Of a DNA stretch of 64,000 bases, positions 1-10,055 are shown one piece after another (the first letter of the stretch is position 1; each line of letters starts with the position of its first letter). The notes under the pieces were generated by a model. It was not told where the DNA came from. It made no database searches and saw nothing but the letters and a program-made list of their open reading frames with translations. The stretch is from Sepiola atlantica (Eukaryota; Mollusca; Cephalopoda; Sepiida; Sepiolidae), in assembly GCA_963556195.1 (NCBI GenBank), contig OY744520.1:9104991-9168990 (forward strand), read 5' to 3'. Made by a program: the position numbers and the translations under genes.

Positions 1-359
1 GTAATTTATTGAATTCATTTAATTCATATGTAGACATTATGCGCGACGCATTTAGAGAAAGTTGTATATGGTAGCTAGCCTGGATGTGAATTAAATTTTT
101 GTTCGGATAAAATAAGTTTGCTGATTAAAGAAGATAAATTATAGAAACCATTATGTTGTTTGATAATAGTATTCGCCGAGATTTATTTGAAATGAATTTA
201 ATAATTTAGCCTGTTCAAAATGAAAAGAGTGATCGTGAGAAACGCGCGTTCAGAGAGTTGCTATTATTTATGTCTCTTTTGGTTTCACTTCTTAAATTCC
301 CGTTGAGTCTCCCCTTCGTATATTCGATGAAAATTATTACATAGGGCAGTGTATATACC
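1..359. other. AT-rich sequence, no gene recognised
   Basis: No open reading frame of note and no familiar motif. It lies downstream (in element orientation) of the minus-strand Penelope-like remnant that starts at about 360 and may be its 3' untranslated or terminal-repeat part, but nothing diagnostic was found. Confidence 0.3.
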
Positions 360-1270
360 AGCGTTAGATGCGGATTTTTAGGAAATGTCTTGCTGTATTT
401 AATGTGTGTTTGAGATTTTTGTTTATTGTTTTTTGAGAATATTTGTAGGGTTTTTTCTTTGCATTTAATATGAAATGTGTGGGGTATTGCAGTATTTTTA
501 AATAATTTGTGATGTATTTGATTTTATCATCTACATATTGAGGACTACAGATTCTAAGAGCAAGTAGGAAAAAAACCAATTAGCATACTTGTTTTTATTT
601 TGTTTTTATGGTGTGAATAGAAAAGTATATAGTCGTTTTTGTGGGTAATTTGGCGGTACACTTTGAATGGTAGTTTGTTGTTCGTATTTTATTATGAGTG
701 TGTCTAAAAAGTTATTGTTCTCTGTTTCATACGTAAATTTTATGATGAGTTTAACTGTATTTAATTTGTTTTTCAGGTGTTCAATGTGTGTGTCTTTGTG
801 AAAGAAAAATTAGAATGTCATCAATATATCTAAAATACACAATGTTAGGAAGTAATCTAAATTTGAAAGGGTCAAATTCTAGGAATTCTTAGAAAAGGCA
901 GGCAAGTACAAATTGTCAAATTGAAAGAATGTCAGTAATAAGTATTATTATCTCTATTAAAATATTTGGGGGAAACAGTAAGTTGATGTTGACGTTTTTA
1001 GGTGCATATTGAGTAAATTTAAATTCTTTTAACTGGTCATTAGCGTATACGATGTTACGTCTAAGCTGTTCATAAGTTTTGGGGAGACCGTATAATGTGG
1101 GAATAATGGGGTGGTATTTAGTGTCAATTTCTTATCGTTTTTATGTGGTGTTTGAAGAAGTTAAAATATTCAATAGTTTGGTCTATAGTTTTAAGTCTGT
1201 TTTGGTGTATGTTTTCTCGTCTGATAGTAGTGTGAATATTTTCATTATATATGAGTTCTTATCAATAATT
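360..1270 (-). pseudogene. Penelope-like element reverse transcriptase, decayed remnant
   Basis: Read on the minus strand, this stretch gives pieces of a Penelope-like reverse transcriptase in order. A degenerate 'PLFPHYTVSPKL' (family form P-x-F/Y-G-L-P-K-I-H) lies near 1090-1120. The catalytic block 'YFRYIDDILIF' is encoded by 811..840, with YIDD at 817..828. 'FKVYRQITHKNDYI' then 'FYSHHKNKIKT' lie near 600-690. The last block contains 'ALRICSPQYVDDKIKYI' (open frame 579..364). Frameshifts separate the blocks, for example just after the YIDD segment. The order and the FKVYR / FYSHH / ALRICSP signatures are typical of Penelope-like elements, which prime at DNA ends. No GIY-YIG nuclease domain is visible here. 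The copy cannot make a full protein. Confidence 0.65.
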
Positions 1271-1281
1271 ACTATGCCCCT

Positions 1282-1284
<3 letters not shown>

Positions 1285-1367
<83 letters not shown>
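1285..1367. repeat. (TA)n microsatellite
   Basis: Uninterrupted TA dinucleotides between the Penelope-like remnant and the palindrome that follows. Open frames of alternating Ile-Tyr across it are artefacts. Confidence 0.95.
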
Positions 1368-1369
<2 letters not shown>

Positions 1370-1567
1370 GGTTGAACAGGAGTGCCAACTTCTGTATGTT
1401 CCTTTTTTGATCCAATCTTTCTATTCGGCGGACGATAGATCTTGTGATTTTAATAATGGAGACTTCTTACACTCCATTATTAAAAGCACAAGATCTATCG
1501 TCCGACGAATAGAAAGATTGGATCAAAAAAGGAACAAACAGAAGTCGGCACTCCTGTTCAACCAGAT
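1366..1567. repeat. 202-bp near-perfect palindrome (95-nt arms, 12-nt loop)
   Basis: The left arm 1366..1460 and right arm 1473..1567 are reverse complements with only a few mismatches. The spacer is 12 nt (1461..1472). Both arms read 'ctggttgaacaggagtgcc' at the outer ends and 'taataatgga' at the inner ends. The palindrome is bracketed by (TA)n on both sides. It could be a foldback or MITE-like element, or inverted terminal sequences of the neighbouring Penelope-like element. Confidence 0.85.
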
Positions 1568-1598
1568 ATGTATAAAAGAAGGAATGTTGCCTAACTAT

Positions 1599-1601
<3 letters not shown>

Positions 1602-1636
<35 letters not shown>
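1602..1636. repeat. (TA)n microsatellite
   Basis: Short TA run on the right side of the palindrome. Confidence 0.9.
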
Positions 1637-1639
<3 letters not shown>

Positions 1640-1640
<1 letters not shown>

Positions 1641-2987
1641 GCTGCTTCTTTTGTTGATGCTATTGTTTGCGTAAATGAGCAAAGAATACCAAAAAGTGAA
1701 AAGTGAAAAAGGAGAGTCGTCCGTGTTAGGCGGTCTTTCTTCTGAGTGACAAGTTTATATCCTGGACATGTCTCATTTTTTACTTTGTAGTTTTCTTTGC
1801 TATTTTCAGTCGCTTGTTTAGTAATATGCTCGGCGCAAACAATAGCATAAACAAAAAATAGCTTGATACATTACATAATGTATACTGTCGGAAAGACATT
1901 TCCAATATTAAAAACATATATTAATATATTATTTTCTAGCAGAGAGGCCTTGTACATCGGTTACTGATTCTTTAGAACAATCTACATTTGTAAACAACCT
2001 TTTTTTTTTTAAACAAACGTGATGTTCTTATGTCTTATAGTTTTAAAGTAGTTTGCGTAGACGCAGGCACACAATGACAGACAAATATCTGTCCTATTTC
2101 TATAGATGAATATTTCTACTTGTTTTCAAAATGGTAAATTCACAATTTGAATGTAATTATTATTTATTGTCATCCATTGATTTTTTACAACTCCGTCTAC
2201 CCTCTTACAGCCCCTCCCCCGATTATGCTTACAAATGTAAGAATATTAGACCTAGGAACGTCTCTCTTACCCTCTTCTTACCTTATACTTACTATTTCTA
2301 AAATGTTTATATGAGCATCGATTACATGTAAAATCATAAACTTGCACAAATTAATTCCACATAAATGTAACTTTACAACTTAGGATTCTTATTTTATTAG
2401 CCCACGCATATGTATGTATGTGTGTGTGTGTTAGCTTCTTAATACGTGTTTGTCTGGTTTTAATCGAATTAGAATTGGATATAAGAGCCGGGGAGTTTTC
2501 TTCAAATATGTATATTCATATATTGTTTTCAATCAGAGAAAGGGAAAAGAATACCAAGAATACATGGACACCCATACTGATACCTTTAGAACAATCTGCA
2601 TATGTAAATAATTATTCTTACCAAATGTTATGTTCTTAGGTCTAATAGCCTACAAGTTGTTAGCAGACACATAACCATAGACAGACGTCTCTATTACTAG
2701 TATAGATGAATATTTCTACGTGTTATCAACATGTTAATTCATGACTGGAATGTAATTGTTTATTGTCATTAATTAATGCCTCATATCTCGTCTACCCACC
2801 CTCTAACACTTTCTATTTCAGAAACTTTTCATGGTGAATGATTATATTTAAAATAAAAAAACATAATACATTCATAAACTTGTAGAAATTAATTCGAAAT
2901 AAATATCGCTATTTAATCGAATATTCTTATTTAATTACCTTGATTTATTTACTGCACATTTAAACTGGTGATTGACTTCAACCCGAA
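1640..2987 (+). promoter_or_regulatory. Upstream region of galaxin-like gene 1
   Basis: No protein gene is visible. The region contains two diverged copies of one block (about 1975..2170 and 2580..2770), recognisable by 'gaacaatctgcatatgtaaa', 'gacagacgtctctatta' and 'gatgaatatttctac'. The same block lies upstream of copies 2, 4 and 5 (26100-26570, 44590-44770, 62345-62530), so it was duplicated with the genes. A conserved 'ctatttcag' ends at 2821, 167 nt before the ATG, and could be the acceptor of a 5'-UTR intron. No clear TATA box was assigned. Confidence 0.4.
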
Positions 2988-5943
2988 ATGTTGCCAAGGA
3001 AAATGCTGAAACTTGTGCTGTTTTTCTCTGGTCTATTGACTATAAGCAACGCCATTCTGCCCCAGAGAAGTAAGTTACTTATTTTTAATCAATACAGAAT
3101 CGATAATTTTACTTTCATGATTGAGAATTTAAATATTTCTTTGTTTTTATATAAGGTCTATATATTTCATTTTTTACAAAGTTGGGAATGAGTTAGCTAG
3201 TATTATTATTAAAGTGGTTATCATCAGTACAAAAATATATCAAAGCGTGTAAGTAATTGAAGCTTGTTGCTCATTAGAGCTTGTTACATGGCGAACTTTG
3301 TAACTGATTGACCGTTTTACTAATTAAAACTTGTGACTAATTGAAACTTGTTATTAATTAGACCTTGTTGCTAATTAAAGATTATAATTAATTGAAGTTT
3401 GAAATTAACTGAAGCTTTTTACTAATTAGAACTTGTTACTATTTGGAGCTTTAACTGATTGGAACGTGTTACTAATTGAAGCATGAAACAAATAGAACCT
3501 TGTTATTAAATTGGCTTTTGTTACTAATAGAATATTGTAACGAATTGAAGCTTGTTACTAATTGAAGCTTTAACTAATTAAAACCTGCTATGTATTTCAT
3601 CTGGTTACACATTTAAGTGTGCAACTAATTAAAACCTGTTGCTAATTGCAAGTTGTTACTAATTGCAGCTTGTTACTAATTTAAACATGTTACTATTTGA
3701 AGCTTGTAACTAAGTGACACTTGTTATTAATTAGACCTCGTTGGTAATTGAAACTTGTAACATATTGAAGTTTGTAACTGATATAACTTGTTAAGTAGTT
3801 ATGAATAACAAAATAACCCAGAGTTTAAAGGTCTTAAAATAGTACGGTTTATTCTAACGTATATATCTTGTACAGACAATAGTAGCTACAAGTAATCCAA
3901 TAGGATGTAATATAATCGAATCTTCATACTACTATTCGCAGCTGTATTTATTGTCCAGACTAGTTCACTTATTTAGTGACTAAGGGGAGTCTGGTGTCCC
4001 ATGACAAAGATCAATAGATGTCTTATACTCAGGACATAACACAATATTTATTTTCGACCGATTAATTCGGCTCATTATATTTAACAGGGTAGAACGCCAA
4101 AGGATGAAACAGTTGGAATTCTGAAAACATCGTTTTTCCATTGACGAACTTAATTTTGAGGTGGTTTATACATCTCCATCGTGTTTGCGTTTTGGATCAC
4201 ACGTCTCTCTCTTTGTCTCCCTCAACCACCTCTCTTATCTTTCTTTCTTTTATTATTTTTGATCGTTTCTGTACTTCCTTTCTTTTTTCTGCTTTTTATC
4301 TTCCTTCTCGCTTTCTTTTGTGTTTCTCTTTTCTTTCTTTCTTTTTTTTTATTTTTGATCATTTCTTTACTTCCTTTCTTTTTTTTTGCTTTTTATCTTC
4401 CTTCTCGCTTTCTTTTGCGTTTCTCTTTTCTTTCTTTTTTATTTTTCTACGTCTTCCTTTCTTTCACAATTTATCTATTTATCTATTTGTTAATATAAAA
4501 AAGAAACGCCGGAAAATGATTACTTCTTTGTAGTTAGATTATTTCATTAAGTAAACATCGTATTTTATTTCTATAAGAGAGGCGTTTAAGTAATTTATTT
4601 CCATTGATCGCAAATAATTATATTTCAATTATGTTTTTAAAATAAAGTGTCCTTGAAATTTAAAAAAATATATTTTTGTATTTTCTAGGATCCTTAGTTT
4701 ATGTACTCTCGTTTGATTTTCAAATATTTTATATTTTATATTTTATATTTTTTATTTTATATTTTATATTTAAATTTTATATTTTTTATTTTATATTTTT
4801 TATTTTTATTTATATTTATTTTATATTTATATTTTATATTTTATATTTTATATTTATATTTTATATTTTATATTTTATATATGAATTTTATATTTTATAT
4901 TTTATATTTTATATTTAAATTTTATATTTTATATTTTTTATTTTATATTTTTTATTTTATTTATATTTATTTAAATTTATATTTTATATTTTATATTTTA
5001 TATTTACATTTTATATTTTAAATTTTTATTTATATTTATTTATATTTATATTTTATATTTTATATTTTATATTTTATATTTTATATTTTTTATTTTTATT
5101 TATTTTTATTTTATATTTTTTATTTTTATATTTTATATTTTATATTTTATATTTTACATTTTATATTTTACATTTTATATTTTATATACTGTTGTAAGAA
5201 AGTCGGTATAAACGCACAAAAAGTACGAATTTATTTGTCTGTATTTTTTTTTTAAATACTGTTGTAAAAAATCTTATGTATAAATAATGTGTCCCTCTTA
5301 ATATTAGAATATACACTATTATCATAGTGTAATATATTCGTGTTACGTCTTTTAATATCGCTGAACAAAAATAATATTTTCTTCAAGTTAAAAAAAAGAA
5401 ATAAACAGTTATGGCTGTGAGAAGAAAGCTCATCAGGTTTACTTTAGTAAATATACTTTCAATTACATCCATTCATACATCAATTAGTAGATTTGAGGTT
5501 TCTGTTATAAGTTATTACTAGTAAGTATTTTTCAACCATTTTTGCTTTCATTCAAAGCATTGTATTTTATTGTGATTTTGTGGATATAAACTTATTATTT
5601 ATAACTTACAGATGGATGTCCAAATCTTAATATCGGGCAGCTATGCTGTGGTGGTCAAGCTGTCAACAATAAAGGAATTGCCACAAAATGCTGTGGCACA
5701 GAAGCCTACAATTTCGTCTTTTCCATATGTTGCGATGGTTACATCAGGCAAAGGTTGAGATTTAGTTCGAAATGCTGTGGCACAAAGACATACAGAGAAT
5801 CATCTGCAATGTTGTGTTGGGGTCAAAGGAATCCTGGAGTTATTTTACGTTGTTGTGGAAAGGTTATCTATAACGCCAATACGCATATTTGTTTCAATAA
5901 TATGACCAGAATAAAACGGAAGAAAGTTGTAATTTGCAGATAA
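2988..5943 (+). CDS. Galaxin-like secreted cysteine-rich protein, copy 1; exons 2988..3069 and 5612..5943
   Basis: The joined product is 137 residues. Exon 1 gives Met-1 to Arg-27: a basic start, a hydrophobic core (residues 7-19) and a likely signal-peptidase site after Ser-Asn-Ala-22. Exon 1 ends in phase 1 at a GTAAGT donor (3070). Exon 2 follows a TTACAG acceptor ending at 5611, and residue 28 (Asn) spans the junction. The mature part carries dicysteines at 39-40, 54-55, 67-68, 82-83 and 108-109 plus single cysteines at 30, 96, 121 and 136 (14 in all). They form alternating 'CCG-x-x-x-Y' and 'CC-x-G' units with a 28-residue (15+13) period, as in galaxins, first known from coral skeleton matrix. 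The tail is basic. Copies 2 and 4 have the same length, junction and phase, which supports the model. Squid galaxins have been linked to bacterial symbiosis; the role here is unknown. Alternatives are another secreted disulfide-rich protein. Confidence 0.78.
3236..3795. repeat. Degenerate short tandem repeat in intron of galaxin 1
   Basis: Roughly 17-21 bp units built on 'ttactaattgaagcttg' recur about 28 times with much divergence. The matching intron of galaxin 2 (27060..27545) carries the same array, so it predates that duplication. Confidence 0.75.
3808..4006 (-). mobile_element. Solo LTR of a Gypsy element (family D) in intron of galaxin 1
   Basis: On the minus strand it starts TGTCATGGGA and ends GTTATTTTGT. 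It closely matches the LTR copies at 27600..27804 and 29318..29487 in the intron of galaxin 2, where internal coding sequence still lies between them. The flank 'gatataacttgttaagtagtt' is the same in both introns, so this is one shared insertion that collapsed to a solo LTR here. Confidence 0.75.
4007..4727. other. Intronic sequence with CT-rich stretch
   Basis: A pyrimidine-rich, low-complexity stretch (about 4200..4460, mostly ttct/cttt) and AT-rich sequence. It matches 29640-30290 in galaxin 2 (for example 'ctgaaaacatcgtttttcc' in both), so it is ancestral intron. The Phe/Leu/Ser-rich open frames across it come from composition. Confidence 0.7.
4728..5187. repeat. (TTTATA)n-like low-complexity array
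   Basis: About 460 bp of tatattt/ttttata units with occasional 'tacatttt' variants. A shorter version (30290..30460) occupies the same place in galaxin 2. Confidence 0.9.
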
Positions 5944-5993
5944 AATGTACATCTGTATATATGACATGTTCTTCAAAAACATTTTTACATGAA

Positions 5994-5999
5994 AATAAA
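5994..5999 (+). promoter_or_regulatory. Polyadenylation signal of galaxin 1 (AATAAA)
   Basis: AATAAA lies 51 nt after the stop codon. The equivalent hexamer follows the stop in copy 2 (31268..31273) and copy 3 (39323..39328). The first 70-bp satellite monomer begins inside this hexamer at 5996. Confidence 0.65.
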
Positions 6000-6723
6000 T
6001 TTACGTACGTTGTGAAAGGATATATAATCAGAGCATCAAATATACTTAGTATCATTATTATTGATTAAATTTACGTACGTCGTAGAAGGGTATATAATCA
6101 GAGCATCAAATATACTTAGTATCATTATTATTGATTAAATTTACGTACGTCGTAGAAGGGTATATAATCAGAGCATCAAATATACTTAGTATCATTATTA
6201 TTGATTAAATTTACGTACGTCGTAGAAGGGTATATAATCAGAGCATCAAATATACTTAGTATCATTATTATTGATTAAATTTACGTACGTCGTAGAAGGG
6301 TATATAATCAGAGCATCAAATATACTTAGTATCATTATTATTGATTAAATTCACGTACGTCGTAGAAGGGTATATAATCAGAGCATCAAATATACTTAGT
6401 ATCATTATTATTGATTAAATTTACGTACGTCGTAGAAGGGTATATAATCAGAGCATCAAATATACTTAGTATCATTATTATTGATTAAATTTACGTACGT
6501 CGTAGAAGGGTATATAATCAGAGCATCAAATATACTTAGTATCATTATTATTGATTAAATTTACGTACGTCGTAGAAGGGTATATAATCAGAGCATCAAA
6601 TATACTTAGTATCATTATTATTGATTAAATTCACGTACGTCGTAGAAGGGTATATAATCAGAGCATCAAATATACTAAGTATCATTATTATTGATTAAAT
6701 TTACGTACGTCGTAGAAGGGTAT

Positions 6724-6997
6724 TGTTGTGGTGGCAACCACTCATTTGCATATACGAATAACGTTACACTATAAATGGCAAGCCTAGGTTGGCCTTAGTC
6801 TGTGTTACCTAAATGCCACCGGAAGTGACGCCGAAGAGCGTACATGTCCTCCCACCAAGACTCTCTGACTCGACACCTTCATTTGTACATACTGTAACTA
6901 TACCTTTTCTTTAATACACTTATTATTGCATTCTCCTTGTTGTTTGCGTCTTCATTGTATTCCTCACTAATTATTGTTCAACCTTGCAACCACAACA
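6724..6997 (+). repeat. 5' LTR (274 bp)
   Basis: Bounded by TGTTGTGGTGG and CAACCACAACA. TATAAA at 6770..6775 is a plausible core promoter. Preceded by target-site copy GGTAT (6719..6723). Confidence 0.93.
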
Positions 6998-7013
6998 GTT
7001 GGCGACGAGATAT
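6998..7013 (+). promoter_or_regulatory. Putative primer-binding site
   Basis: 'gttggcgacgagata' directly abuts the 5' LTR, where LTR elements place the tRNA primer site. A similar 'tggcgacgaatat' lies just inside the 5' LTR of the unrelated copy at 29318 (minus strand). The tRNA was not identified. Confidence 0.5.
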
Positions 7014-7065
7014 GAAGCGTCAAATATAACAGTTTGACGAAGAACTATTAAAAAAAAAAAGTACA

Positions 7066-7392
7066 ATGCAAAGTGTTGACGAGCAAACGGATTTTACGCT
7101 AAAGAAAAGTTTCAACTTAAGTGAAAAAAAACAAAAAAACTCGAACGTGGCAAAAGCGACAATTTACGCCGTTTTCTGGGAATCCGACTTGCAAACGAAT
7201 GTAAAAGTGATTTTTTGTTTTGTCGCTAAACGACAAATCTGTTTTGTATTACTAAAAGACCAACTTTTCAAACGAAAAGCGGATTTTGTTCTGTCGCAAA
7301 ACGACAGGTCAGACTCGTATTACGAAAAGCAAGGAAGTAACCTACGAAAAAAAAAAGTTCACCAGTGGATTCTAATTACTGCTCCCCGTTAG
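7066..7392 (+). CDS. Leader-region open frame of the LTR element, unknown
   Basis: A 108-codon frame between the primer site and gag. The product is Lys/Gln/Phe-rich with no recognised domain. The region is A-rich, and repeated 'ttttgt...cgctaaacgaca'-like phrases suggest a structured leader as easily as a coding sequence. It may be fortuitous. Confidence 0.2.
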   Translation: MQSVDEQTDFTLKKSFNLSEKKQKNSNVAKATIYAVFWESDLQTNVKVIFCFVAKRQICFVLLKDQLFKRKADFVLSQNDRSDSYYEKQGSNLRKKKVHQWILITAPR

Positions 7393-7566
7393 CAAAACAA
7401 CAACTAAAGGAATCTTTTAATTAATAATTTGTTTGGCGGCGGTACTAAAAGGAAATACCATAGCTAGAAATTAAAGCTCAAGGAAAGGATTTTTATTATT
7501 TAAAAAAAAAAAAAGTTGTCACTAGATAACGGATAATACAGTAAGACGTCACGAAAGAAAAAAAAA

Positions 7567-9201
7567 ATGGAAGACTTATCAAAAATGTTCATGCAATTTT
7601 TACAGGCACAAGCTGACCGCGAGGAAAGACAAAATGAACGTTTTGCTAAAACACTGGAACTACTAAAGAGTAATCGAAAAAATGTCGACAGTGTTAATTT
7701 CTCCCATACAACTATCTTTAATAGTATGGACACATTTAATTATGTGCCGGAGGAAGGAAAGACTTTTGAAGCATACTATACAAGATACGAGGATGTTTTT
7801 CAACTGGACTGCAAAAATTGGCCAAATAGCCAGAAAGTGGGCCTCTTACTCAGGAAATTGGGTACATCAGAACACAGCAAATTCATAGATTACATATTAC
7901 CTACAAAAACTGCGGAATTAGAGTTCATGGAAGCTGTGAAATTACTAAAAAAATTATTTAATCCAAATATATCTCTTTTTCATAAAAGATGGCTGTGCAT
8001 GAATCTAACAAAGATGGACAACCAAGATTATTTGACATACGCATCAGTTGTCAATAAAAACTGCGATAATTTTAAGCTTGCGGAACTAACGGTAGAAGAT
8101 TTTAAATGTCTAATCTTCGCACAAGGGTTAGTTTCAACGAAAAATGCAGAAATACACAGACGAGTGTTGTCTAAGCTGGAATCTGAGCAAGATTTAACCC
8201 TCCAGAAACTAGCAGAGGACTGTGAAAGGGCCATTACACTAAAAAAGGATTTAAAAAATATAGAAGAATCCGGAGTGGCATATGTAAGAAAAGTTAGAAA
8301 ACCATACACACCAACCAAGAACTTTACAAAGAAAAGCAATCGAAATGGAACGGGATATTACAATCCTAATAACCATAAATATATGACAGAATATAACAAG
8401 CCTCTTCCTAGATATAACTGTAAGAGATGTGCAGAAAAGCATTGGGAATCAGATTGTCCTTATAAAAAGAAAAAATGCTACATTTGTAAGAAGGTGGGAC
8501 ACAAAAGCGATTGCTGCAGATATAAAGATTACACCAGAAAGAGAGTACAGCAAACTAAATCAAATACAAAATTAGACAAAGATCGGCGAAAATACGTAAA
8601 AGTGGAAATATTTAAAACACCAATAAAGTTACAACTCGACTCCGGCTCCGATATTTCTATTATAAACCTGAATACATGGAAAAAGTTGGGTAAAAAACCA
8701 ACCATGATGAAAACGAGTAAATCAGCCCGGACGGTAACTGGTGGTGGTATAAAATTTGAAGGAGAAGTTGTCCTTCCGATAAAATTAAAAGGGATTACGA
8801 AGAAATTAAAAATATTCGTACTGAAAAATAGTGAAAATCTGTTTGGAATAGATTTAATTGAGAAATTTGGACTATGGGATAAGCCAATCAATACATTCTG
8901 TAAAAAAATAGAATGTTCTTCTCCAACAACAGTAAATATAAAAGACGATTTAAAAGAATTATTTCCTGAAGCATTCACGACTAACTTAGGTCGCTGTAAT
9001 AAATTCAAGGCCTCGTTTGAACTTAAAGAAAACGCCAGCCCAATTTTTAGAAAAAAGCGAAACGTTCCGTTCGCTGGGTTGGAAAAGATTAATAAAGAAT
9101 TAGATAGATTGGAACAGACAGGAATTCTATCAAAAATAGAACACAGCGAGTGGGCAGCCCCCACCGTATACGTAAAGAAAAAGATATTGAAATCTGTGTG
9201 A
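7567..9201 (+). CDS. Gag-protease polyprotein with truncated reverse transcriptase (Gypsy-type)
   Basis: 544 residues, one frame. Residues 1-40 are a charged, coiled-coil-like start (QAQADREERQNERFAKTLE). Residues 60-230 resemble a Gypsy capsid domain. Two zinc knuckles follow at about 285-315: C-x2-C-x3-H-x4-C, then a canonical C-x2-C-x4-H-x4-C. The aspartic protease begins at about 350 with active site 'LQLDSGSDISII', and 'LFGIDLIEKFGL' forms its C-terminal part. The last 70 residues are the reverse transcriptase start, ending after 'SEWAAPTVYVKKK'; the catalytic YxDD region is absent. The stop lies 21 bp before the 3' LTR, so the deletion runs from early reverse transcriptase to the polypurine tract. 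Particle assembly and self-cleavage look possible; reverse transcription from its own enzyme is not. Confidence 0.9.
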   Translation: MEDLSKMFMQFLQAQADREERQNERFAKTLELLKSNRKNVDSVNFSHTTIFNSMDTFNYVPEEGKTFEAYYTRYEDVFQLDCKNWPNSQKVGLLLRKLGTSEHSKFIDYILPTKTAELEFMEAVKLLKKLFNPNISLFHKRWLCMNLTKMDNQDYLTYASVVNKNCDNFKLAELTVEDFKCLIFAQGLVSTKNAEIHRRVLSKLESEQDLTLQKLAEDCERAITLKKDLKNIEESGVAYVRKVRKPYTPTKNFTKKSNRNGTGYYNPNNHKYMTEYNKPLPRYNCKRCAEKHWESDCPYKKKKCYICKKVGHKSDCCRYKDYTRKRVQQTKSNTKLDKDRRKYVKVEIFKTPIKLQLDSGSDISIINLNTWKKLGKKPTMMKTSKSARTVTGGGIKFEGEVVLPIKLKGITKKLKIFVLKNSENLFGIDLIEKFGLWDKPINTFCKKIECSSPTTVNIKDDLKELFPEAFTTNLGRCNKFKASFELKENASPIFRKKRNVPFAGLEKINKELDRLEQTGILSKIEHSEWAAPTVYVKKKILKSV

Positions 9202-9210
9202 CTTCCAATC

Positions 9211-9222
9211 TTGGGAGGGGGG
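9211..9222 (+). promoter_or_regulatory. Polypurine tract of the LTR element
   Basis: 'ttgggaggggggtg' runs straight into the TG of the 3' LTR, the expected site for plus-strand priming. Confidence 0.75.
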
Positions 9223-9496
9223 TGTTGTTGTGGCAACCACTCATTTGCATATACGAATAACGTTACACTATAAATGGCAAGCCTAGGTTGGCCTTAGTGT
9301 GTGTTACCTAAATGCCACCGGAAGTGACGCCGAAGAGCGTACATGTCTTCCCACCAAGACTCTCTGACTCGACACCTTCATTTGTACATACTGTAACTAT
9401 ACATTTTCTTTAATACACTTATTATTGCATTCTCCTTGTTGTTTGCGTCTTCATTGTATTCCTCACTAATTATTGTTAAACCTTGCAACCACAACA
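9223..9496 (+). repeat. 3' LTR (274 bp)
   Basis: Same length and ends as the 5' LTR; substitutions include gtggtggc to gttgtggc and ttgttcaacc to ttgttaaacc. Followed by GGTAT. Confidence 0.93.
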
Positions 9497-9781
9497 GGTA
9501 TATAATCAGAGCATCAAATATACTTAGTATCATTATTATTGATTAAATTTACGTAGATCGTAGAAGGGTATATAATCAGAGCATCAAATATACTAAGTAT
9601 CATTATTATTGATTAAATTTACGTACGTCGTAGAAGGGTATATAATCAGAGCATCAAATATACTTAGTATCATTATTATTGATTAAATTTACGTAGATCG
9701 TAGAAGGGTATATAATCAGAGCATCAAATATACTAAGTATCATTATTATTGATTAAATTCACGTACGTCGTAGAAGGGTAT

Positions 9782-10055
9782 TGTTGTGGTGGCAACCACT
9801 CATTTGCATATACGAATAACGTTACACTATAAATGGCAAGCCTAGGTTGGCCTTAGTCTGTGTTACCTAAATGCCACCGGAAGTGACGCCGAAGAGCGTA
9901 CATGTCCTCCCACCAAGACTCTCTGACTCGACACCTTCATTTGTACATACTGTAACTATACATTTTCTTTAATACACTTATTATTTCATTCTCCTTGTTG
10001 TTTGCGTCTTCATTGTATTACTCACTAATTATTGTTCAACCTTGCAACCACAACA
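9782..10055 (+). mobile_element. Solo LTR 1 in the satellite
   Basis: 274 bp, same ends as the element LTRs, flanked by GGTAT (9777..9781 and 10056..10060). It carries 'ttatttcattctcc' and 'ttgtattactcac', which differ from the element LTRs but match the solo LTR at 14611. Confidence 0.95.

Larger units (their letters stand above)
6724..9496 (+). mobile_element. Internally deleted Ty3/Gypsy-type LTR element inside the satellite
   Basis: The 274-bp LTRs (6724..6997 and 9223..9496) start TGTTGTGG and end CCACAACA and differ at about five positions. The 5-bp target duplication GGTAT sits at 6719..6723 and 9497..9501. The interior (about 2.2 kb) has a GGCGACGAG-type primer site just after the 5' LTR, an intact gag-protease frame that stops early in reverse transcriptase, and a polypurine tract before the 3' LTR. 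RNase H, integrase and most of reverse transcriptase are missing, so the copy depended on a helper for movement. LTR similarity and the intact frame suggest a fairly recent insertion. Confidence 0.93.

Noticed and set aside
1282..1375. Open frames of alternating Ile-Tyr across TA runs (also at 1602, 25136, 44213, 60445)
   Set aside because: They are the mechanical translation of (TA)n and carry no information.
4141..5021. Phe/Leu/Ser/Tyr-rich frames in the galaxin 1 intron
   Set aside because: They arise from CT-rich and (TTTATA)n simple sequence; the matching intron of galaxin 2 does not keep the frames.
2988..5943. Cysteine-rich secreted family considered as cone-snail-type toxin genes
   Set aside because: The product is long, with regular 28-residue dicysteine repeats and no propeptide plus short mature toxin layout; a galaxin-like assignment fits better.
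8529..9236. 235-codon minus-strand frame opposite the Gypsy gag-protease gene
   Set aside because: Shadow of the A-rich coding strand; no domain, and the plus-strand frame has zinc knuckles and a protease site.
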